A stretch of 29,563 nt of DNA, taken from assembly GCF_001039355.2 (NCBI RefSeq), contig NW_019773712.1:27817-57379 (forward strand). The letters are read 5' to 3'. Below, piece after piece: positions 9,284 to 19,716 of this stretch. The notes beneath the pieces were generated by a model that was not told where the DNA came from, made no database searches, and worked only from the letters and a program-made list of their open reading frames with translations. Position numbers and translations under genes: made by a program. The DNA comes from Lingula anatina (taxonomy: Eukaryota > Brachiopoda > Lingulata > Lingulida > Lingulidae). The stretch's first letter is position 1, and each line of letters opens with the position of its first letter.

Positions 9284-9705
9284 GGGGCGGATTCAAGCTG
9301 ATTTGTAGGGGGGCCGGTGTAACATGAAAATCTGACTCCCATGAAAATGTGACTCCCCAGTCAGATTTTCATTATGAAAATGTGACTCCCCAGTCAGATT
9401 TTCATAATGAAAATCTGACTCCCCCCATGAAAATTTGACTCCCCCTCCACAAAACTTCATATATTTTATTTTATTTGAGTATATGACTGTGATCTTGTAG
9501 TAAGTAAAATGGTTGATACATTGGCATATTTTTTGTAGTTTGCAGTGAAAATTTTAATGAAAAAATAAGAAAATTAAAAATTTGCACATGATGAAAATCT
9601 GACTCCCCCATGAAAATTTGACTCCCCCTCCACAAAACTTCGTCAAACTTATTTTATTTTGAGTATATGTCTGTGATCTTGTAGTAAGTAAAATAGTTGA
9701 GGGTC
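9284..9705. repeat. Tandem and inverted repeats around AAAATCTGACTCCCC
   Basis: Starts with a CAGGGGCGGATTC end motif (9284). Then AAAATCTGACTCCCC and its reverse complement alternate over 9328-9430, forming a foldback. A block of about 107 bp (9409-9515) with CCTCCACAAAACTTC and GATCTTGTAGTAAGTAAAAT is repeated at 9592-9700, a spacing of about 183 bp. Confidence 0.75.
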
Positions 9706-10608
9706 TGCAGATGTGGAGCCAACCCTCTTACATTATGTACTACAGGTAAGATAGACATTGAAATAATAGTAAGTGAATCAATTCCATGTGATATAAAAGC
9801 CACTGAAAATGCTTATGTTTGAAAAGTGAAAATTTCACACACACACAAAATAAAACAAACTAGACTGCAACTGGCTAAAGCCAGTGGCGGAGGATTCCCC
9901 TGCAAAATAGGCGTGGAAATGCTCTTACAAGGTCATGTGAAGGTCAGGGGTTAAACAGGTCAGGGGGTCAACAAAACATTACTTTTAGCCCACTTCAATA
10001 TTTATCCATGAAATAGCCAAATGACCTTGAAAATGAGGGTCAAGGTCAAATTTGACATTTGATTTGGGGGTTTTGGGTATATGTTTGGGGTAGTTTACTA
10101 TAGCATGCTATGACCAAAAACCAGTGTTTCATGGAGAAACTGCCAAACTCAAGATTTCTGCAATGTCATAAATATTTAAAAATCTATATTAAAAAAAGTA
10201 ATTAAGCAGTCGCTACCAAAGTACGGCTAACCTTAGATAAATATATAGGGCATCATTTGCCACTATGATCGGGGCTCTGAGACTTCCGGTTTCTGAGATC
10301 TCGGAAACAAACCTTTTTTGAGCCCGTTTGGCCATTAGCAACCTTGACCTTGACCTACTTGCATAAAAGTAGGCCATTATATGTGGATTCACCTCAGTAT
10401 TACTGACCATAAGGCCCATAGCCATACGGCTTATACTTAAGGCCTAATGGCAATTTCAAATTTTACAAATTTTGCCTTTAAAAGTCCCTGTGACCTTGAA
10501 AAGTAGGTCAAGGTCACTGAAACTGGGTCTGTGGCATATTCTCACCATAGGCTACCTATGTAAATTATTTCAGATTTTGTGCGAAAAAAAACGCGCGGAA
10601 AGAATAAC

Positions 10609-10652
<44 letters not shown>

Positions 10653-10704
10653 CAAAAACAATAGTATTCCCCTATGGGGAATCCTAATAATAATAATAAT
10701 AATA
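10609..10704. repeat. (TAA)n tracts between hairpin units
   Basis: About 14 TAA units at 10609-10650 and a shorter run at 10684-10704, separated by one CCCCTATGGGG hairpin unit (10651-10687). A second such unit starts at 10707. Confidence 0.9.
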
Positions 10705-11989
10705 CTACCAAAAACAATAGTATTCCCCTATGGGGAATCCTAACTAGATTGCAACTGGCTAAAGCCAGTGGGGGAGGATTCCCCTGCAAAATAGGTGTGG
10801 AAATGCTCTTACAAGATCATGTGAAGGTCACGGGTGAAATTTGACCCCATATTCTGAAAGAGCATGTGCGAATTGGGGGGAGGGGTGTCAACAAAACATC
10901 TCTTTTAGCCCACTTCAATATTTCTCCATGAAATAGCCGAATGACCTTGAAAATGAGGGTCAAGGTCAAATTTGACATTTGATTTGGGGGTTTTGGGTAT
11001 ATGTTTGGGGTAGTTTACTACAGCATGCTATGACCAAAAACCAGTGTTTCATGGAGAAACTGCCAAACTAAAGATTTCTGCAATGTCATAAATATTTAAA
11101 TATCTATATAAAAAAAAGTAATTAAGCAGTCACTACCAAAGTACAGCTAACCTTAGATAAATATATAGGGCATCATTTGCCACTATGATTGGGGCTCTCG
11201 GCCCTCCGGTTTCTGAGATCTCGGAAACAAACCTTTTTTTAGCCTGTTTGGCCATTAGCGACCTTGACCTTGACCTACTTGCATAAAAATAGGTCATTAT
11301 ATGTGGATTCACCTCAGTATCAGAGACCATAAGGCCCATAGCCATATGGCTTATACTTAAGGCCTAATGTCAATTTCAAATTTTACAAATTTTGCCTTTA
11401 AAAGCCCCAGTGACCTTGAAAAGTAGGTCAAGGTCACTGAAACTAGGTCTGTGGCATATTCTTGCCATAGGCTACCTATGATTATTATTTCAGATTTTTT
11501 GCGAAAAAAAACGCATCGAAAGAATAATAATAACTAGACTGCAACTGGCTAAAGCCAGTGACAGAGGATTCCCCTGCAAAATAGGTGTGGAAATGCTCTT
11601 ACAAGAAAGTAATATATAGGGCATTATTTGCCACTATGATTAGGGCTCTGGGCCTTCCGATTTTTGAGATCTCGGAAACAAACCTTTTTTGAGCCCGTTT
11701 GGCTATTAGCGATCTTGACCTTGACCTACTTGCATAAAAGTAGGTCATTATCTGTGGATTTGTCTCAGTATCATTGACCATAAGGCCCTTAGCCATATGG
11801 CTTATACTTTAGGCCTAATGGCAATTTCAAATTTCATAAAATTTGCCTTTAAAAGCCCCTGTGACCTTGAAAAGTAGGTCAAGGTCACTGAAACTGGGTC
11901 TGTGGCATATTCTTGCCATGGGCTACCTATGATAATTATTTCAGATTTTTTGCGAAAAAAAACGCTCAGAAAGAATAATAATAACTATA

Positions 11990-12166
11990 ATACTACCAAA
12001 AACAATAGTATTCCCCTATGGAGAATCCTAATAATACTACCAAAAACAATGGTATTCCCCTATGGGGAATCCTAATAATAATAATTCCAAAAACAATAGT
12101 ATTCCCCTATGGGGAATCCTAATAATACTACCAAAAACAATAGTATTCCCCATGGGGAATCCTAAT
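11990..12166. repeat. Four tandem hairpin units, about 44 bp each
   Basis: CCAAAAACAATAGTATTCC recurs at about 11995, 12040, 12087 and 12131, each followed by CCTATGGGGAATCC or a near match. ATTCCCC-TAT-GGGGAAT forms a 7-bp stem with a 3-base loop. Confidence 0.85.
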
Positions 12167-12337
12167 AAAAACAAATAAAAACTGCTAATGCTGATCTTTG
12201 AAAGCAACCTGCCGCTTTACCAAAAGCCAAAATTGCAGTTAGGCAGTTATGGGGGGAACATCACCAAAATGGTGAAAAAAAAATTACTGTAAATGTATAC
12301 TGATCATGCCCGTTTTCAAAAGCAACCTGCCTCTTTA

Positions 12338-12561
12338 AGGCTTCATTCACATGATAAATCTATTTTCTAAAAATCTATTTTCTATTTGCGGTATCTTGTG
12401 ATCACAGTCTGTGCCCTGAATACCCCGCGGCGTAATTACTGGCAGCACGAGCCAGTTACTTCCAAAGCTGTAATTAATTCTTGGCTGCACTCTGAGTGAC
12501 CACAAGATGCCGCAAATAGAAAATAGATTTTAGAAAATATATTTTTCATGTGAACGGAGTC
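12338..12561. mobile_element. MITE family B, complete copy (224 bp, TTA target duplication)
   Basis: Long inverted arms of about 66 bp: AGGCTTCATTCACATGA at the left, and a right arm whose complement begins GACTCCGTTCACATGA. Both continue as CTATTTTCTA, then CTATTTGCGG. The flanks are TTA (12335-12337 and 12562-12564). A diverged copy of the empty site lies nearby at 12209-12225 (GCAACCTGCCGCTTTACC). A TTA duplication and arms without coding capacity fit a PIF/Harbinger-type MITE. The class is inferred from the target size only. Confidence 0.8.
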
Positions 12562-12564
12562 TTA

Positions 12565-13371
12565 CCGAACAAAGCCACTCAGTAAATTTAAAGTAAAACA
12601 AAAATACAGTTCGGAAGAATTGGGACAAATTGTGCAAAAAAAAAAAAAAAAAAAACAATAATAATAAATTTTTTTTTTTTAAAAAACAGAATAACTACCA
12701 TAAATGTAAACTGATCATGCTGATTTATGATAAGGCTCATTAGGGTTCAAAGTTTTCTATTCCCACGTACTTGAATGAAGTCAAAAGTAAAAGATGTGTT
12801 GCCATTCCTCAGGTGTATGTGAGAGTTATCTTTCAGAGTTTTTCAGCGGAAAGTAAAAAAGCTTCATGTGAAAGACTGTTATTTTGGAATTTGTTATAAA
12901 TATATGATTGAAATTAAATAAAGACAACCTTTTGATTTGGAACTAAAGACGGCAGTTGTGTTGTTCCTTGACACCAGCATTGCTCTCTGATAACTAGTGT
13001 CTGTATATATATAAAAATTCTGACATTCTTCCAAAAGACCCAGAAGATGGCTTCCATCCACACCTGCAGTTAGCCTTCAAGACTCCAGACAGTATATATT
13101 TTTAAGTGAATAATGATCTGATGACTGAATAGATGTCCCCAAAATAAGGCTGAAACAAGGTTTTGTTAGTGAGAAATTGCTGTTAAGCCAATGGGAAAGG
13201 CATATGCACTAAGGCACATTCATTATTATATCTAATACTTGATGTTAAAACATTTTTAAAACCTGTACATGGCTATTAAAACATTCATTACATATACTTA
13301 ATTAAGTAAAAAATAAAAACTATTTCAGTACCAATCTGTTGCTGATCTCCTCTTGCAAAATTAATGCTTAC
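12565..13371. other. Intron 4 remainder, simple sequence and a MITE fragment
   Basis: Poly-A and TAA runs at 12637-12680. At 13020-13058, ATTCTTCCAAAAGACCCAGAAG resembles the right half of the 24433-24600 MITE. Nothing coding is seen. Confidence 0.45.
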
Positions 13372-13449
13372 CTTCTTTCTCATGCTGGAGGCATGGCAGA
13401 TTTTCCTCTTCAGCACCCATCTGTGGTACACCTACTGCCTTGGCTTCAT
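13372..13449 (-). CDS. Exon 4: short linker exon
   Basis: A 78-nt phase 1-1 exon too short to stand out as an ORF. The acceptor tcatttggtag (at 13450) and donor GAAAGAAG/gtaagc (at 13371) are good consensus sites. The 26 residues (443-468) read NEAKAVGVPQMGAEEEN then LPCLQHEKE, a charged linker with no recognisable domain. It is supported because it accepts the split codon from exon 3 (A+AT), is open throughout, and delivers exactly the phase needed by exon 5. The plus-strand frame over the same bases (13339-13575) is judged a shadow. Confidence 0.7.
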
Positions 13450-13712
13450 CTACCAAATGAAAGGTTTTATTCTTTAAATAATACTTTATATTTACTTGAT
13501 TTACCTTCTTTACGATATATTTCACTAATTAATGTAACATGCATTAAAAAAAAATGCATTAATAAATTATTTTAAAAAAAAGTTTAATTTGAGAAACTTC
13601 ACACTTAAATTTTTTCATTGGAATAATAATGTTCGTATACATCCAGAACAGTAACAGAAATGGCAATGCAGCAAACAGTTAATAAATAAATGAATAAAAC
13701 TAATTTCCTTAC

Positions 13713-14622
13713 TTGTAGCAACAGACTTCTTTGTATCTTCATCACAATCTGGTAGCTGCTGTGCTTTTAGCATTGCATTTTCATTAGCTAAGCGCAGCAA
13801 CATAGCTGCCATGCTTTCTTGGTTCATTTGTTCTCCTGTAAGGCCAGTAAGCTTGGTGTTCGGAAGCAGGTGACCAATATTTGTATGCCCTGCTGATCTT
13901 TTTCTTCCAAATTCTGCGTCAATGTCTTGTGTTGTGGCAGGTTGTGTCTGGGCTTGGCTGTTTTCTCTGTATTCACTTAAAGATGTGTTTTGTGGCTCCT
14001 CTTGGTTCCCTCTGTCACCTATCTTGTCATCAAAATGCCCTGCAGAAGTAAATGATGAATCTGGAAGAGAACTTTTTCCCATTCTTCCCCCTGCAGCAGG
14101 GTGTTTGGCACCAGTTCCTGGCTGCTGAACTCCTGGTGGGTCATTGTACACTAAAGATAGTGAATGCCCTGGTTTTAAACGAAACTCTTCACTCTTTGTT
14201 AGTGACCGGAATGGCATCGAACTCAGCTTGAGTTGTTCTTCAACTACAGGACTACCACCCTCTGTTCTTTTAGCATGAAGTGAATGGGAAAGCAGGACTT
14301 GAGATGGATGTGACTGTTCTATTTTATCTTTGTTTTGCTCACAACTGCTGTATGTGTTCCCACTTTCTTGCTCCATATTTGGTTCTGCTCCAGTACTATT
14401 GCCTAATACGTACATTTCTGCAGGTGGCTTATTCATCTCTGCTTGTTTCTCATCTGGTTTATTTGTCTGTTCATGCTGTGAAGTACCAACTACAGTTAGC
14501 CCAGACAGACCTTCTACCAAATGGTCAGCATAGATGGACTGATTTTTGGTTTTGCCATCTGCTCCTTTAACTGTGTCTTGGTTGTCAATGCCTCTCTCAC
14601 TGAGGAGCTGGGACTGTGGATT
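13713..14622 (-). CDS. Exon 3: long polar, probably disordered linker with a short coiled coil
   Basis: A 910-nt exon encoding residues 140-442. Two acceptors are close together: ttttttacag, just before AATCCACAG, is phase 0 and fits the phase-0 end of exon 2, whereas the AG 11 bases upstream would need another phase. The donor is GCTACAA/gtaagg at 13712. The sequence is rich in Gln, Ser, Glu, Asn, Lys and Gly (for example NQDTVKGADGKTKNQ and GNQEEPQNTSLSEYRENSQ), has no known fold, and is probably a disordered spacer between RRM1 and RRM2. Near its end, residues 410-429 (MAAMLLRLANENAMLKAQQL) look like a short leucine-zipper-like coiled coil that could mediate dimer contacts. Plus-strand frames over 13922-14570 are shadows. 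Confidence 0.8.
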
Positions 14623-14911
14623 CTGTAAAAAATCTGAAATTAAGAACATTTCCGACAAGGACCTGGTATTTTGTATACATATATAATTGCATCACTCATT
14701 GGAACAGGGGCGTCTCGATAGTCCAAAGGTTCATTGGTCCGAAAACTCGTAGAATTTTCACCAGTTTTTCAGTAGAAGGGTTCATTGGTCCAAAGGTTCA
14801 TTAGTCTGAAGATTCATTTGTCCGAAGCTTCATTGGTCCGAAGGTTCTATAGTCTGAAACATTTTAAGACGTTCATCAGTCTGAAGACTTATAATTACAT
14901 ACAAAATCTAA

Positions 14912-15125
14912 GGGCGCATTCCCATAGATTTTAGATCAATCTATCCCCGTGGGGAGTTTCACTAGATTACTGTCAGATAATCCGGCTTAAATGTCTGTCC
15001 CGCCTACTACAAGCTGTAAGGGGGTAATTACTTCCATGTGCGGTCGGCTTACTGCAATTTAGCATGAACCCCCAGGGAGTTAGGTCGATCTAGTAAGATC
15101 GATCTAAATCTCTGGAAATGCCCTC
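14912..15125. mobile_element. MITE family A, copy 1 (214 bp, TAA target duplication)
   Basis: The inverted ends are GGGCGCATTCCCATAGATTT and a right end whose complement is GAGGGCATTTCCAGAGATTT, flanked by TAA (14909-14911, 15126-15128). The interior has GATCAATCTATCCCCGTGGG, CAGATAATCCGGCTTAAATG and GGGAGTTAGGTCGATCTA. It is closely related in sequence and length to the copy at 24135. It is nested inside the foldback element, so it inserted later. Confidence 0.8.
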
Positions 15126-15861
15126 TAAGGGTGCCAACGAAACATTTGTTCTACGTTGATCCAACTCTACCTGGACTCTCACAGAATGCAATTAGATAAG
15201 CAATCCTCGAGCTGCTAAGGGGTAATAACTTTCATGTGAACTCAGCTTCTAGAATATTTATTACTTCGTTTTGAGTGCCACTGAATGCACATGAAAGTTA
15301 TCCTTATACGGTTCCGTGAGCTACTCTTTACAGTGTAGGGAATATGCAATGGCTACCCATCCCGACCCATGGACACCATACATTATTCATATGAAAGATT
15401 GAATAACATTTGAACGCATAAAATGAGGGAATGCCTTTAATGTCATTTAATCAGATTACCTGTGCCATTAATTATGAATCATATAAGAAACTGGTAGAAG
15501 TAGTTTCAAGCCTCATCAATTCAAATGCACCTTTAAGCGCACGCTGAATGTTTTCAAAAGAAAAAAAACAGGTGTTTCAATTACAACATTTTTTGATTGC
15601 AGGAAAGTCCCATTTATCTAGGGGCTGATTACGGTCCAAGTTCACACTGTGCTCATGATTACCAATTCAACAGTTTGGTGAAAAGATCCAGTGATAATGG
15701 ACTGAATTAGAACTTTGACTAGCTGTATGAATTTTGACCAGTAAGCTACACCCTCTTAACGAAAATTTGTGGATCCCGCTGAAAGCCCCAAACCCCACGC
15801 TAACCATGGGTCGGAAGGGGGGGGGGGTCAGCTTTGCATCCACGGACCCTCTTCATATAAT

Positions 15862-15877
15862 CCTGGATTCGCCCCTG
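15862..15877 (-). repeat. End motif of a CAGGGGCGAATCC-type element
   Basis: Read on the minus strand this is CAGGGGCGAATCCAGG followed by a poly-C tract at about 15819-15829. The same ending opens the elements at 9284 and 24433. The other end is not found, so this is a truncated copy. Confidence 0.5.
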
Positions 15878-16376
15878 CCTTAATGGCATCGTGCGGTGAT
15901 TGTGACGATGATTAAACTTGTTGGTCTTTGTTTTCCCCCATTTGGTGGTTTTAGGAGGAATAAAAATAGGGAAGACGTTTAAAAACATAGCATAGGTCTA
16001 CTCTACCCCCTACCAAGGTGACAGATTTTTCACTAGATATTCATGGATGTGTCTCTGGCTAATTCATGGCAGAAAAGTGCACGTAATTTATCAACGGTCC
16101 TGGTATTTATCTACGCCCCTGGCCTACTCAAGGAATTTTTGTTTCTGTCTAATGTGGCTATGCACGCGTCTGTGGTGAACTTAATTTAGGCCTACTTTAT
16201 TGCTATTACACTATACACTTTATTTATACAGTACATTCGGACTATCGAACCTGCAGACTTGTGAACCTCAGACCATTGCACCTTCGGATTATCGAACCTT
16301 TGGACCATTGAACCTTCAGACCAATGAACCTTCAGACTATTGAACCTTTGGACTATTGCTATGGCCCCATTGGAAC

Positions 16377-16596
16377 TAGACTGCACAATGATAGGTCCAT
16401 AGTTTAGAGGAAATGTACAGTAATGTGCCATGAATATTTTGCGGACTATGAATTTTGACCAGCAAGCAATTTTTGCATGATCTTGATTATTGTGAATTTC
16501 GTACACCTTAGAGATCAGCCATCGGGCTATTTTCAGGCTCATAAAGATCTTACAGTTGGTAACGTTGCCCTAGCATATACCCTTACCTGAGTACTA
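16377..16596. other. Intron sequence between two elements
   Basis: Nothing recognised, except TATGAATTTTGACCAGCAAGC (about 16446), which also occurs with one change near 15726 inside the foldback element. Confidence 0.4.
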
Positions 16597-16717
16597 AGGC
16601 TGCTTTCACATGAAAAATCTATTTTCTAAAAATCTAAACATCTATTTGCGCGAGCCAGTTACTTCCAAAGCTGTAATTTATTCTCGGCACTCCCAGTAAT
16701 TACACCGTACTCAGTGT
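16597..16717 (+). mobile_element. MITE family B, internally deleted or truncated copy
   Basis: AAGGCTGCTTTCACATGAAA and the following CTATTTTCTAAAAATCT match the left arm of the 12338 element. CGAGCCAGTTACTTCCAAAG matches its centre. The right arm is absent and the left arm is shortened. Confidence 0.65.
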
Positions 16718-16774
16718 GAGATAGTGAATTAACAGTAGTTTTGCTGAGGCACACAATAGCATTGTCAACAGTAA

Positions 16775-17752
16775 CAGGCCTACCCAACTACCAGACTCGG
16801 CACCTACAGATCCAGAATAAACCGGTATATCAGACCACACTACCCGTTTTCTAGGTGTGTGTCAGATCGCATTACAGAGTATCAGCCACCACACCGATTT
16901 TGCCTGGTGCGCGATGTGATAGCAATGATCCTAAGCGGGGTTGGAAAGTAGTGCATCTCATCTATATTCATGCGCTGCTGCAATTTTCCCTGTTTATGCT
17001 AAAAACCTGACAATACCGCAATTTTAATATAAAATTTAGGTTTGAACATAGCCAATGATGTTTTGTAAATAAGAACTTGCAAACTTATATATTAATTTAG
17101 AAAAATAGACCTAATTTTGATAGCGGAAGCATATTCTGTCGGAGGTGGAATATTTTCATGACTAGCGGGATGGACGAGATCAGGGGTAATCCTACAGAGG
17201 GCTGAGAAACATCCATTGTTCTCGTCAGCGAGGCTGGCTTTTTTCAGGGTATGTACGCACAGACAGAAAACTAAGTATTGTGGGAATGTTACTAATGAAG
17301 CCCCTGGTAGTGCTAGTAGATATCAGCCTGTAGTCTTGAACAAGCGCCTCGATGACGAATGAACAGTTGTCAAAAACAAAAGACCCAGGTGTGGTAGTTC
17401 AACTACTGTTCATGCGTGCCGCAACGACCAAACCAAATTGCTCTTCAAGATCACAAAACAATATCCAGTACTGACGGCTAGGCTCGTCTTAATCATATAA
17501 GTAGCGCGTTTCCACCCTCTGACGAGATTGAAGGAGTCGTCTGTCGCCATGCAATGTTGTTGTATTCATACGACTCCTACTTGACAAAAACGAGGCGCGA
17601 TACCCAGATGACAGGTAGGCTTACAAAATTTGTGATGGGGTATGATACTCCGTAATGCGATCTGACACACACCTTGAAAACGGGTAGTGTGGTCTGATAT
17701 ACCGGTTTATTCTGGATCCGTAGGTGCCGAGTCTGGTAGTTGGGTAGGCCTG
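16775..17752. mobile_element. 978-bp element with about 110-bp terminal inverted repeats
   Basis: The left arm 16775-16883 and right arm 17643-17752 are reverse complements at roughly 95 percent. Both begin CAGGCCTACCCAACTACCAG and include GAATAAACCGGTATATCAGA. The flanks AGTAA and AGTAG are a possible 5-bp target duplication with one change. The interior (about 760 bp) has no long open frame or transposase motif. High arm identity suggests recent insertion relative to the surrounding repeats. I cannot assign a superfamily. Confidence 0.8.
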
Positions 17753-18240
17753 AGTAGGGACTTCAGTAATAGAACAAGAGAAGCAATTAAGAGCTGCAAT
17801 TAAGATTGCCATTATTGCTTTCTTGTCTTGCTCGGATCATTCATGATCTCCAGCTGACCATCCTCCGCTAATGAAGTCCCTTAATGAACAAATATGAAAA
17901 CTGCCTTCTCGTCCCACTAGGATCGCTGTTGATCTCCCGCATACGCTCTTCTGTTAACAAAGTCTCTTGAACAAATAAGAAAATTGCCATCTAGGCTTGC
18001 TTTGATAGCTAACAATCTCCTGCTGGTGAATACAGAAATGAAGTACATGTACCTTGAACTAGTATGAAAATTGCTTTATCTTTAGCAATACGAAGCATGT
18101 GAAGCTCTGCTCGATATCAACGGTGAAGACAACGAACCTGGTGGCAGTAGATGCTTATCGCTGATAAAGATTCCAGTCCCTTGAACGAATATAAAAACTT
18201 CCTTTTCGGTTTACTCTAGATTACCTATCTCTCGCGTTTG
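17753..18240. repeat. Degenerate tandem units of about 85-125 bp
   Basis: A motif like AGTCCCTTGAACAAATATGAAAACTGCC recurs with changes at about 17874, 17965, 18052 and 18173, each followed by a similar pyrimidine-rich stretch. A GAACCTGGTGGCAGTAGATG stretch (18137) is related to GAACCTGGTCGCGGAAGACA at 18600. Confidence 0.55.
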
Positions 18241-18359
18241 TTTGAAGATGCTTTCAATGACAAAACGTACACGCTTTTCAAATGCGTACATTGACGCAAC
18301 TATGCACCAGGAAATCAGTTGCTGCTGCTGGTTAAGATTGGGTTGCCTGAGCGAAAAAA

Positions 18360-19424
18360 AAAAAAGGCCCTGCACCCCCCCCCCCCCAAACCTAGTATAT
18401 TTGATCTCAGACAACAATCAGCGGTCATCTTGGCCGATCTGCGGTCGTAGTGGCCTCCCCGCACGGAGGAGAGGCCGTAGTGCCGAGGCCGGCTTCTGCA
18501 GGGAAGGCTACGTATGCGTCGGAGACACCGACCCGCGAACGGCGAGATGAGGACGCATTCACTCGTAAAGCTCCGCCCGACTTTAACAGTAAAGGCAACG
18601 AACCTGGTCGCGGAAGACACTTATCGCAGATGAAGGCTACCTGCACGTGCGCCATAGACACCGATCGGCTGTCGTCTCGGTTTCAGTACACGGAAAGGAG
18701 CAACGGTAACACTAAGCTTCCATAGTAAAGGTTATCTGGCCGTGGCAGACGCTAATCGTCGGCCGTCTCTCCCTCCGTCCACTCCCGTTCTGAGCGCCAG
18801 GATCGTTTTTGAAAAACGACACTAGTTTCTGGCTGCCAGAATCGCTTTTGAAAAACGACACTTCTGATAACGATGCTGTTTTGCGGCCCTAAACAACAGT
18901 ACCGCTCTCTATGGGCCATACACAGTGATCGGGTGAAAGTACGTGTATACCTTTGGTCGCAATTACCGACACTCACACATCATACATTATGGTAACTCTA
19001 AATAGATTGTCGGGAGAAGATAACAGAAGGCCTAGCGACGAACAGACAACTTCCGGTCAAAATTGACAGAATTCCATGAAATTCGAACTTTCAGAAGTTC
19101 TGAGCACCTCCATTTCATGAATTTCGGCCAGAACGATCTTTTCCCAAATTTAATTATTTTCTACTGTTCGAAATTCATGGCACATTACCGTACCTGTGTG
19201 CCATACACACTGATTGGCTGTCTTCTCGGCTTTAGTGCACAGAGAGGAGCACAGGTAACACTAAGCCTTGCTTCCACAGTGTAGGTTATGATGTCGGTTG
19301 AGACGCTAATCGCCAGCCATTTCTTCCTCCGTCCACTCCCGTTCTTAGCGCCATTTTTTGAAAAATGACACTACTGATAAAGATGCTGTTTTGCGTCCCT
19401 AGCCAACAGCTCCAATCATTATCT
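18360..19424. repeat. GC-richer composite tandem repeat (blocks A-B-A')
   Basis: Begins after poly-A and poly-C tracts (18353-18387). Block A (about 18651-18905: CCATAGACACCGATCGGCTG, then CTCCCTCCGTCCACTCCCGT, then a TGAAAAACGACACT stretch) recurs as A' at 19199-19424. Block B (18909-19195: GGGCCATACACAGTGATCGG, ending in an ATTCATGGCACATTACCGT stretch) recurs at 21029-21290. Open frames on both strands in 18242-18725 are long because stops are rare in GC-rich repeat. They show no known protein and I do not call genes. Confidence 0.7.
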
Positions 19425-19439
19425 CCCAGCGGGCACTCA

Positions 19440-19716
19440 ACATTGATTCAACATTGAGGATAGGTTGAGATGATGTTGATCCATCAATATTGATAGATCA
19501 ACAAGATCTCAACATTGAATCAACCTTTTCTTGTCAACCAATTGTCAATGTTGATAGATCAACAGGGTCTCAACATTGATTTAACCTTTCTTTGTCAATC
19601 AATTTTCAATGTTGATAGATCAACAGGATTTCAACATTGAATCAACCTGTGTTTGTAAACCCTTTGTCAATGTTGACATATCAACTGGATCTCAACATTG
19701 GGTCAACCTTAACCTT
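19440..19716. repeat. 61-bp satellite array, about 4 units
   Basis: Each unit contains TTGATAGATCAACA, then TCTCAACATTGA, then a CAACCTTTCTTTGTCAA-like stretch. The spacing is exactly 61 bp in three consecutive intervals. Confidence 0.85.

Larger units (their letters stand above)
9859..12166. repeat. Three-unit segmental tandem repeat rich in AGGTCA motifs
   Basis: Units begin ACTAGACTGCAACTGG at 9859, 10743 (with ATT for ACT) and 11533. Unit 1 is 884 bp and unit 2 is 790 bp. Unit 3 lost about 560 bp after CTCTTACAAG. Each unit carries AGGATTCCCCTGCAAAATAG, a GACCTTGACCTTGACC stretch, TAGGTCAAGGTCACTGAAAC and a GAAAAAAAACGC stretch. A roughly 70-codon minus-strand frame is open in all three units (10213-10425, 11133-11345, 11599-11796), but its RSRSR centre comes from the CAAGGTC repeat and it has no recognised family. 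The 3' ends carry the CCCCTATGGGG hairpin units. Confidence 0.85.
14698..16376. mobile_element. Foldback element with perfect 8-bp target duplication
   Basis: ATTGGAAC flanks the element on both sides (14698-14705 and 16369-16376). The ends are GGGGC-rich inverted repeats (AGGGGCGTCTCGATAGTCC, and on the other strand GGGGCCATAGCAATAGTCC). They lead into arrays of a 15-17 bp unit, GGTTCATTGGTCCGAA, in opposite orientations (14717-14885 and 16235-16358). The 1663-bp body (14706-16368) has no transposase. It contains a nested MITE at 14912-15125 and another end motif at 15862. The 8-bp duplication suggests hAT mobilisation, which is an inference. It lies in intron 2 just upstream of exon 3. Confidence 0.82.

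Noticed and set aside
10565-10789. Tyr/Ile-rich frames around 10600-10700
   Set aside because: They are translations of the (TAA)n tract.
13615-13712. Continuation of the exon 3 frame past 13713 (KEISFIHLFINC and onward)
   Set aside because: It is hydrophobic, unlike the polar exon, and directly follows a consensus GTAAGG donor whose phase fits exon 4.
18242-18725. Several overlapping open frames on both strands in a GC-rich stretch
   Set aside because: The stretch is part of a tandem repeat (blocks related to 18093-18165 and 19199-19424). No frame has a recognised motif, and openness follows from composition.
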